Shown: positions 16,018 through 21,145 of the stretch, piece by piece
Layout: every line of letters begins with the position of its first letter
How positions within the stretch are numbered: position 1 is the first letter of the stretch
NCBI GenBank assembly: GCA_002507205.1
Contig: DAZF01000023.1
Location: 1 to 21,145, forward strand
DNA: 21,145 bases
Direction of reading: 5' to 3'
DNA from: Methanolobus sp. UBA32
Lineage (GTDB): Archaea > Halobacteriota > Methanosarcinia > Methanosarcinales > Methanosarcinaceae
Notes under the pieces: model-generated
Seen by the model: the letters and a program-made list of their open reading frames with translations, nothing else
Told to the model about the DNA's origin: nothing
The model's database searches: none
Position numbers and translations under genes: made by a program

Positions 16018-16899
16018 ATGGTAGAATGGAAAAAAGATCTAGGGCTGGAAGGAAGAATGATATTGACAATGTTCCTGCTGGCTGCAGTTTACCTTTTCTT
16101 TCTGGTATTTCTTGCATCTATGGGTGCACCCCTAACATTCATGCTCCTTTTCATCGCTTTGTTCATGGGAGCACAATATTACTACTCAGACAAGCTGGTT
16201 CTCTGGACAATGAATGCAAGACTTGTTTCAGAGTCAGAAGAACCAAAACTTCACGAAACAATTACCAGATTATGTGTTATAGCAGGTTTGCCAAAACCCA
16301 AGGTGGCAATTGTAGACACCTCAGTGCCTAATGCCTTTGCAACTGGAAGAGGGCCTAAAAATGCTGTTGTTGCTGTAACCACAGGCCTTATGCGCAAGCT
16401 TGACCAGGGAGAACTGGAAGCGGTGCTCGCACATGAGCTGAGCCATGTGAAGAACAGGGACATGGCAATATTGACAATAGCCAGTTTTATTTCAACCCTT
16501 GCGTTCTATATTGTAAGATATAGTTTCTATTTTGGAAGTTTCGGAGGCGACCGCAGGAATTCAAATGGCGGTTTGATCGTAATATGGATTGTTTCCATAT
16601 TAGTATGGATAATCAGCTTCCTTTTGATACGCGCCCTTTCAAGATACAGGGAATTTGCAGCTGACAGAGGGTCTGCACAAATAACCGGAAATCCTGTGAA
16701 CCTTATCTCTGCACTGAGAAAGATAAGCGGAACCATGGCAAACGTGCCTACAGAAGACCTTCGTAAAGTCGAAGGCATGAATGCATTCTTCATTATTCCT
16801 GCAGTATCAGGCTCAATGATGAACTTGATATCAACTCATCCTTCCATGGAAAAAAGGATTGCTGCACTTGAGAAGATACAGAGGGAGATAGAACTCTGA
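16018..16899 (+). CDS. htpX: HtpX, membrane zinc metalloprotease (M48)
   Basis: The 293-residue integral membrane protease has two N-terminal membrane segments (about 13-36 and 38-56) and a cytosolic catalytic domain with HELSH (H139, E140, H143) and third zinc ligand E212 in SRYREFAADRGSA. Two further membrane segments lie between them (about 152-172 and 186-205). HtpX degrades misfolded membrane proteins under envelope stress. AGAGGT at 16006-16011, 6 nt before the ATG, supports the start. The stop overlaps the pspAB start by one base (TGATG), linking it to the Psp system. Confidence 0.93.
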   Translation: MVEWKKDLGLEGRMILTMFLLAAVYLFFLVFLASMGAPLTFMLLFIALFMGAQYYYSDKLVLWTMNARLVSESEEPKLHETITRLCVIAGLPKPKVAIVDTSVPNAFATGRGPKNAVVAVTTGLMRKLDQGELEAVLAHELSHVKNRDMAILTIASFISTLAFYIVRYSFYFGSFGGDRRNSNGGLIVIWIVSILVWIISFLLIRALSRYREFAADRGSAQITGNPVNLISALRKISGTMANVPTEDLRKVEGMNAFFIIPAVSGSMMNLISTHPSMEKRIAALEKIQREIEL

Positions 16900-17471
16900 T
16901 GGGTTTTCGTGATATGTTCAATTCAGTACTTGGAAGAAGTAAAATACCTGAAGCAAAAACTGACAGGCTTTTTGCCATCTCCACGGCAGTTATAACGCTG
17001 GAGATGAACCTGAATCTGAAACCTTCTTCGGTAGCCGGCATATGTTTCAAGTCCATGGAAATGTCAAAATACCAGAATGCGAGGGAAGAAATAGAGCAGC
17101 TCCTTAAATTCAGTACCAAAGAGACAGGAACTGATTTCAGTATTGAAAAGGACGAATACAATTTCCTGTGGGTCACATTGAAAGATAAGGACTTTGAAGA
17201 TCTCGTAACAAATATACATATGATCACCCAGACCCTCATAGAACAGGGATTTGGGGAACAGATACTATGTGCTGTTTACAGATTCGAAAGTAATGGACCT
17301 GTTTATTGGATATATAATTTCAAACAGGGAAATTACTATCCTTTTGCCCCCCATGGAAAAAATAATAGGGATAATTCAATGGAATTCAGGCTCAAATCAT
17401 TAATGGAAAAAGAACTTCCCATTGAAAAAGATGTGGGGAAATGGTATCCCCTTTGGAGTATGCCTTTTTAG
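16899..17471 (+). CDS. pspAB: PspAB, PspA-associated protein
   Basis: The 190-residue soluble protein starts MGFRDMFNSVLGR and contains the TDRLFAISTAVITLE segment and an aromatic C-terminus (PVYWIYNFKQG, KWYPLWSMPF). I match it to PspAB, a family described as co-occurring with HtpX and PspA in archaea and actinobacteria. Its biochemical role is unknown. The one-base overlap with htpX and the convergent pspA-pspAA pair support the call. No membrane segment or signal peptide is seen. Only 47 bases, A/T rich with T5 and T4 runs, separate it from pspAA. Confidence 0.75.
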   Translation: MGFRDMFNSVLGRSKIPEAKTDRLFAISTAVITLEMNLNLKPSSVAGICFKSMEMSKYQNAREEIEQLLKFSTKETGTDFSIEKDEYNFLWVTLKDKDFEDLVTNIHMITQTLIEQGFGEQILCAVYRFESNGPVYWIYNFKQGNYYPFAPHGKNNRDNSMEFRLKSLMEKELPIEKDVGKWYPLWSMPF

Positions 17472-17518
17472 GGCATATCCAATATTAAATTTTTCGATTT
17501 TGGAATTATACCTGATAT

Positions 17519-17797
17519 TTAATCCTCAAATATTCCGACACCTGTAAAGATATCTTTTGCCTCTTCGAAGGTAAGGTCACCTGGAGGAACGATAATATCA
17601 GATTCCACTATTTCCGAATCATCGATCTGTTTTCCATTTGAGCGAATCATATCAATGAGCCTTGAGAGTTCACTCCTGTATTCCTCTTCATTATCCTTAG
17701 AGACAAGATCCACAATTTTGTTATCAATCACATTCAGTTCATCGAAAAGACTGCTTGGAACTTCATACTGGCCTTCGCCAACTACCCTTATGATCAT
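17519..17797 (-). CDS. pspAA: PspAA, small PspA-associated protein
   Basis: The 92-residue acidic protein begins MIIRVVGEGQYEVPSSLFDELNVID and ends in a TFEEAKDIFTG segment. This is the pattern of PspAA, a small domain usually encoded directly after PspA in archaea. It probably modulates PspA assembly, but this is inferred from genomic association. It overlaps the pspA stop by four bases (ATGA), with AGGAGG at 17805-17810 seven nt upstream, so the two are translated together. Confidence 0.78.
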   Translation of the reverse strand: MIIRVVGEGQYEVPSSLFDELNVIDNKIVDLVSKDNEEEYRSELSRLIDMIRSNGKQIDDSEIVESDIIVPPGDLTFEEAKDIFTGVGIFED

Positions 17798-18492
17798 TTA
17801 CCTGCCTCCTTTTTGAGTTTCTCAAGTTCAAGATCGACACTTGAACTGGCATTTATCTTTGCAAGTTCCCTGTCAATATCATCACCGCTGATGGTAAGAT
17901 CATCAAGTGTGCCTACTTCTATGAGCTCATCAAGTGCAGATGCACGGGCCTTCATCTGATCGGTCTTGTTCTCTGCCCTTTCTATTGCCAGACCCACATC
18001 AGCCATCTCTTCACTGATACCGGATACAGACTCATTTATCTTGACCTGTGCCTCGGCTGCAGAATACTGTGCTTTGATAGTTTCCTTCTTTGTCCTGAAC
18101 ACTTCTACTTTGGTCGACAAACGCTTTTCAGCTGCAACAAGTTTATCCTGTTCCTTTTCAAGTTCAGCGATCTGTTGATCAAGACCCTGTATCTGAATTG
18201 CAAGACTACTTTTCCTCTCTAGAGCCAGACGTGCCAGATCTTCCCTGTCAGCCTGTATAGCTTCCTTTGCCTGGCCATCGAGTTTCTCAATGTTCTGCGA
18301 TAACTTCGACCGCTGCAACTGAAGTCTCTTTTTTGATGTTGCCACTTCTGCAACACCCCTTTTTACTTCCTGTAGCATTTCTAGTTGTTTCTCATAAGAG
18401 TAATCCAGTGTTTCCCGGGGATCTTCCATACGATCCATCAATTTATTCATTTTCGATTTGACTACTGTTCCCATCCTGTTGAATAAACCCAT
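17794..18492 (-). CDS. pspA: PspA/IM30 family membrane-stress protein
   Basis: The 232-residue protein is almost entirely coiled coil. It begins MGLFNRMGTVVKSKMNKLMD, the amphipathic helix that binds membranes, followed by EDPRETLDYSYEKQLEMLQEVKRGVAEV, as in PspA, Vipp1 and ESCRT-III relatives. These proteins polymerise on the inner membrane face to protect it under stress. AGGAGG at 18499-18504, 6 nt before the ATG, is an ideal ribosome binding site. Length is normal. It forms an operon with pspAA. Confidence 0.93.
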   Translation of the reverse strand: MGLFNRMGTVVKSKMNKLMDRMEDPRETLDYSYEKQLEMLQEVKRGVAEVATSKKRLQLQRSKLSQNIEKLDGQAKEAIQADREDLARLALERKSSLAIQIQGLDQQIAELEKEQDKLVAAEKRLSTKVEVFRTKKETIKAQYSAAEAQVKINESVSGISEEMADVGLAIERAENKTDQMKARASALDELIEVGTLDDLTISGDDIDRELAKINASSSVDLELEKLKKEAGK

Positions 18493-18721
18493 GTCATTCC
18501 TCCTGACAATATAGCATAATAAAGATATAAAGTCAAAACTGGCATAAATGCCTTCCCAACCAAATGATGAAAAACATATTCTGATTTAATGACTTTTTGA
18601 TAAGGGTAGGATATATAGCATAGCCAATAGAATAATATCATTAAATGGAGAGGGTTCAAATAAATAGGAAGAAGACATCCATATCTCCCTTACAATATGA
18701 TTTCTGATGGAGAAGCAAACC
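18493..18721. other. Divergent promoter region between pspA and the NYN gene
   Basis: No gene is seen. GATATATAG at 18610-18618 is a + strand TATA box, predicting a start near 18640 and a leader of about 80 nt. A 20-codon frame at 18645-18707 inside that leader has no ribosome binding site and looks accidental. Several A/T-rich stretches at 18510-18560 could serve pspA on the minus strand, but none is clearly best. Confidence 0.45.
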
Positions 18722-19240
18722 ATGGTCAATGCAAATTATAATGAAGAGAATATATTCCGGAGCCAGAGAGTTGCTGTGTTTGCCGACGTACAGAACATGT
18801 TCTATTCTGCAAGGAACAATTATTCAGACAGTCGCCTGGATTATGAGAAATTGCTTGCTACGGTACTCAAAGGCAGACAGCATATAAGAGCAATCGCCTA
18901 TCTGGTTGAAACAGAAGAGGTGGACCAGTCTGGATTCAAGTACCATTTGAGGAACTTTGGATGGGAAGTCAGATCCAAACAACTAAAGATACGGCCTGAC
19001 GGATCTACCAAGGGTGACTGGGATATGGGAATAGCTATCGATGCAATAGCCATATCCGTAAAAGTCGATACTGTCGTTCTCGTAAGCGGTGACGGAGATT
19101 TTACAGCTCTTGTCAATCACCTTAAAGCCTGTGGAGTACGCGTTGAAGTTCATTCTTTTGAAAGGAACACTGCAGCAGAACTTATCAGCTCAGCTACAGA
19201 ATACTATCCGATAGATGAAAGTATACTTCGTAGAAAATGA
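18722..19240 (+). CDS. NYN-domain (LabA-like PIN-fold) protein
   Basis: The 172-residue protein has the acidic residues of the NYN fold: D22 and N25 (FADVQNM), D99 and D101 (KGDWDMGIAIDA), and D124 and D126 (VSGDGDF). These would bind a metal ion in a ribonuclease-like active site. Relatives include LabA and the catalytic part of some RNA-processing nucleases; the substrate is unknown. The frame is open from ATG 18707, but GGAGA at 18709-18713 points to ATG 18722, eight nt later. The gene is divergent from pspA. Confidence 0.85.
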   Translation: MVNANYNEENIFRSQRVAVFADVQNMFYSARNNYSDSRLDYEKLLATVLKGRQHIRAIAYLVETEEVDQSGFKYHLRNFGWEVRSKQLKIRPDGSTKGDWDMGIAIDAIAISVKVDTVVLVSGDGDFTALVNHLKACGVRVEVHSFERNTAAELISSATEYYPIDESILRRK

Positions 19241-19281
19241 AAAAATCAAACTTTTATATATGGGAACAAAACATAAACCCA

Positions 19282-19287
19282 TTTAAA
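19282..19287 (+). promoter_or_regulatory. TATA box for a leaderless symporter gene
   Basis: TTTAAA at 19282-19287 is centred about 25 nt before ATG 19309, which has no ribosome binding site. A second TATA-like stretch, TTTATATAT at about 19252-19260, would give a leader of about 25-30 nt instead. Confidence 0.5.
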
Positions 19288-19308
19288 GGTTAAAATTAAT
19301 TTACCGTT

Positions 19309-20745
19309 ATGTCAAGCAGGTACAAGATACCAGATCCCATTACACTTATTCACCCACGTTCATTGAAAAATCTGAATTATCATCTGCATGAACTTGTAAA
19401 AAGCAGACTCTGGTTGAAGATACTCATTGGGATGATGCTGGGAATCATCACCGGACTTGTACTTGGCCCTTCATCTGGCATTTTGAGCAAGGAAATGTCA
19501 TACACCATCGGGGAATGGCTGGCATTGCCGGGATATATATTCCTTGCACTTCTTCAGATGATAGTTGTACCGCTTGTTTTTGCATCCATCATCCGGGGAA
19601 TTGCATCTGGCGAAGATATGGAGCAACTCAAAAAGATTGGCCTTCGTACAGTTGCCTATTTTCTTGTAACCACTGCACTTGCAATACTTATAGGATTGAC
19701 CCTTGCATTGACAATAAACCCTGGAACGTATATTAGTAGCGAACTTGTACAGGACACCATTATGTCAGATACAATACCCGTAACCAGCAGCGATATGGCC
19801 ACACCTGGTGTTTCAGAGCTTCCGGGTATGATAACTACTATTGTTCCAACAAATCCTTTGGGATCACTTGCAACCGGGGAGATGCTCCAGGTAGTTTTGT
19901 TTTCAGTAATAATAGGTGTGGCTCTTGTTTCAATGGCTCCTGCACAATCGAAACCATTGCTGGAATTATTGGGTTCTTTGCAGGAGGTAAGCATGACTGT
20001 GGTCCGCTGGAGTATGTTATTAGCTCCAATTGCTGTTTTCGGACTTATCAGTAAATTCACGCTTAATCTTGGACTTGATGCCCTGATGGGAATGCTGGTT
20101 TATGTAGGCACAGTACTACTGGGACTATTATTGATGTTAGTATTCTACATGTTAGTCATCCTGGCAGTAACAGGGAAAAATCCGATCAATTTCCTGAGAG
20201 AAATAAGAGATGTATTGTTGCTTGCATTTTCCACATCAAGTTCTGCTGCAGTTATGCCACTTTCAATAAAGACCGCTGAAGAAAATATTGGAGTCAGGCC
20301 ATCTATATCCCAATTCGTGATTCCCCTTGGTGCTACGATAAATATGAATGGTACAGCTCTTTACCAGAGTATTGCAACTGTTTTCCTTGCACAGGTATTT
20401 GGGATAGAACTTAGTTTTATACAACTGTTAATTATAATGATAACCGTAGTAGGAGCTTCAATAGGTACTCCATCAACTCCAGGGGTGGGCATTGTTATCC
20501 TTGCCATGATACTAGCTACTGTAGGGATACCCACAGCAGGCATTGCACTCATTATAGGAGTTGACAGGATACTTGATATGAGCCGTACTGCAGTCAATGT
20601 TACCGGAGACCTTGTTACATGTGTTGTTATGGATAAATGGGTCCGCGGTAAGAAAACAGCTAACGAAGAATTCATTGAAGTAGCTAAACATGAAGCTCAG
20701 AGAAGAGCACTCGATGAAGATGTCATTGTTACCACACATGAATAA
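19309..20745 (+). CDS. SDF-family Na+-coupled acidic amino acid/dicarboxylate symporter
   Basis: The 478-residue membrane protein of the DAACS/SLC1 family has eight expected membrane helices and two re-entrant loops. The serine-rich tip of HP1 is STSSSAAVMP (308-317). The TM7 motif is NMNGT (345-349). TM8 has DRILDMSRTAVNVTGD (419-434), which keeps the residues matching GltPh D390, D394, R397, T398, N401 and D405. The arginine and aspartate favour aspartate or glutamate over C4-dicarboxylates. The TM7 motif is normally NMDGT; here Asn347 replaces the Asp that helps bind one Na+. An N-terminal extension of about 30 residues precedes the first helix. A hairpin terminator follows. Confidence 0.9.
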   Translation: MSSRYKIPDPITLIHPRSLKNLNYHLHELVKSRLWLKILIGMMLGIITGLVLGPSSGILSKEMSYTIGEWLALPGYIFLALLQMIVVPLVFASIIRGIASGEDMEQLKKIGLRTVAYFLVTTALAILIGLTLALTINPGTYISSELVQDTIMSDTIPVTSSDMATPGVSELPGMITTIVPTNPLGSLATGEMLQVVLFSVIIGVALVSMAPAQSKPLLELLGSLQEVSMTVVRWSMLLAPIAVFGLISKFTLNLGLDALMGMLVYVGTVLLGLLLMLVFYMLVILAVTGKNPINFLREIRDVLLLAFSTSSSAAVMPLSIKTAEENIGVRPSISQFVIPLGATINMNGTALYQSIATVFLAQVFGIELSFIQLLIIMITVVGASIGTPSTPGVGIVILAMILATVGIPTAGIALIIGVDRILDMSRTAVNVTGDLVTCVVMDKWVRGKKTANEEFIEVAKHEAQRRALDEDVIVTTHE

Positions 20746-21123
20746 TTAGTGAATTTATACTGACAACGAATTGAAACTGAAAAGGTCTTTGCCACACAAA
20801 CCGTGGCTTCTATTTTTTATCAAATACAAGAGAAAACTCACTGTATAATCAGTTTCAAATATAAAAAGAACTGCACATGGACAAGATATCGCCTGGACCT
20901 AAACGAGTGGTTACTTCTTTATTAAGACCATACCACATTAGCAGATGGAACTAGGTTGGGATGATAATAATCATTCACCCATAATAGAATCACTTATTGA
21001 ATCATCGCCATAAGCATGCATAATCAGAAGAAGATAACATTATGAATTAATAGAAAACAAACAAAGATAAGAACAACAAATAGATTAGTTATAGTAAAAA
21101 TCAATTAGAAAAAGTTAGTGTTT
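20746..21123. other. Intergenic region without a convincing gene
   Basis: After the symporter stop there is a terminator (20791-20818) and then about 300 A/T-rich bases. No frame has a recognisable product, and no tRNA, repeat array or long hairpin was found. A TATA-like stretch TTATAGT lies at about 21089-21095, some 30 bases before the ATG at 21124. Confidence 0.5.
20791..20818 (+). terminator. Hairpin terminator of the symporter gene
   Basis: GCCAC (20791-20795) and GTGGC (20803-20807) pair around a 7-base loop, and T6 follows at 20813-20818. It lies 45 bases after the symporter stop. Confidence 0.65.
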
Positions 21124-21145
21124 ATGAGTGAGCTGGCAGCGATCC
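21124..21145 (+). CDS. Possible start of a further gene, cut by the window end
   Basis: ATG at 21124 opens a frame reading MSELAAI to the end of the window. The abrupt change from A/T-rich to codon-like sequence and the TATA-like element about 30 bases upstream are the only support. The ribosome binding site is weak, and the product cannot be named from seven residues. Confidence 0.3.

Noticed and set aside
18645..18707. 20-codon frame in the leader of the NYN gene
   Set aside because: There is no ribosome binding site and no sign of conservation can be judged; it overlaps the ATG at 18707 only by chance.
20855..20938. 28-codon minus-strand frame in the right-hand intergenic region
   Set aside because: It is short, has no ribosome binding site and no recognisable product, and could easily occur by chance in this composition.
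1..21145. CRISPR array, tRNA or rRNA gene, insertion sequence or prophage
   Set aside because: No regularly spaced repeats, cloverleaf sequences, transposase motifs or phage genes were found on either strand. Most of the window looks like stable chromosome.

Overview
The window looks like chromosome of a methylotrophic methanogen of the family Methanosarcinaceae. Three things point there: the archaeal 'alternative' heme genes in the order ahbD-ahbA-ahbB known from Methanosarcina barkeri, a remnant of a methyltransferase corrinoid protein, and archaeal signals throughout (TATA boxes about 26 nt before starts, AGGTGAT-type ribosome binding sites, U-tract terminators). Moderate G+C and acidic proteins fit genera such as Methanolobus, Methanococcoides or Methanohalophilus, but the genus is inferred, not shown.

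Layout. (1) 257-9187: ten genes on the + strand, probably one long operon or two tightly linked ones: ahbD, ahbA, ahbB, precorrin-2 dehydrogenase, hemA, hemB, hemL, hemC, then pyrD and pyrK. Together they cover glutamyl-tRNA to hydroxymethylbilane, precorrin-2 to sirohydrochlorin, siroheme to didecarboxysiroheme and the last step to heme. Uroporphyrinogen III synthase, uroporphyrinogen methyltransferase and AhbC are not in the window. The unit ends at a hairpin terminator flanked by an A-run and a T-run. (2) 9312-9548: a small FeoA protein on the minus strand, with a perfect 11-bp inverted repeat resembling a DtxR/IdeR-type iron box in its promoter. (3) 9771-12117, + strand: a U32-family RNA hydroxylase-like protein, a structured leader RNA followed by a corrinoid protein that stops at the end of its cap domain, and a yeast-type cytosine deaminase. 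(4) 12122-15067, minus strand: a receiver-PAS-PAS-histidine kinase and a ferredoxin-nitroreductase fusion. (5) 15171-18492: an envelope-stress block. A circularly permuted GTPase, HtpX and PspAB run forward and meet PspA-PspAA running in reverse. (6) 18722-20745: an NYN-domain nuclease-like protein and an SDF-family Na+/acidic amino acid symporter. (7) 20746-21145: a terminator, about 300 bases with no convincing gene, and a possible start of a further gene at the very end.

The best candidates for new biology are the structured leader RNA before the truncated corrinoid gene (11144-11200), the iron-box-like operator of feoA (9617-9642), the near-palindrome centred on a TATA box upstream of the hybrid kinase (14070-14095), and the HtpX-PspAB/PspAA-PspA neighbourhood. 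All calls come from reading motifs; no database search was run.
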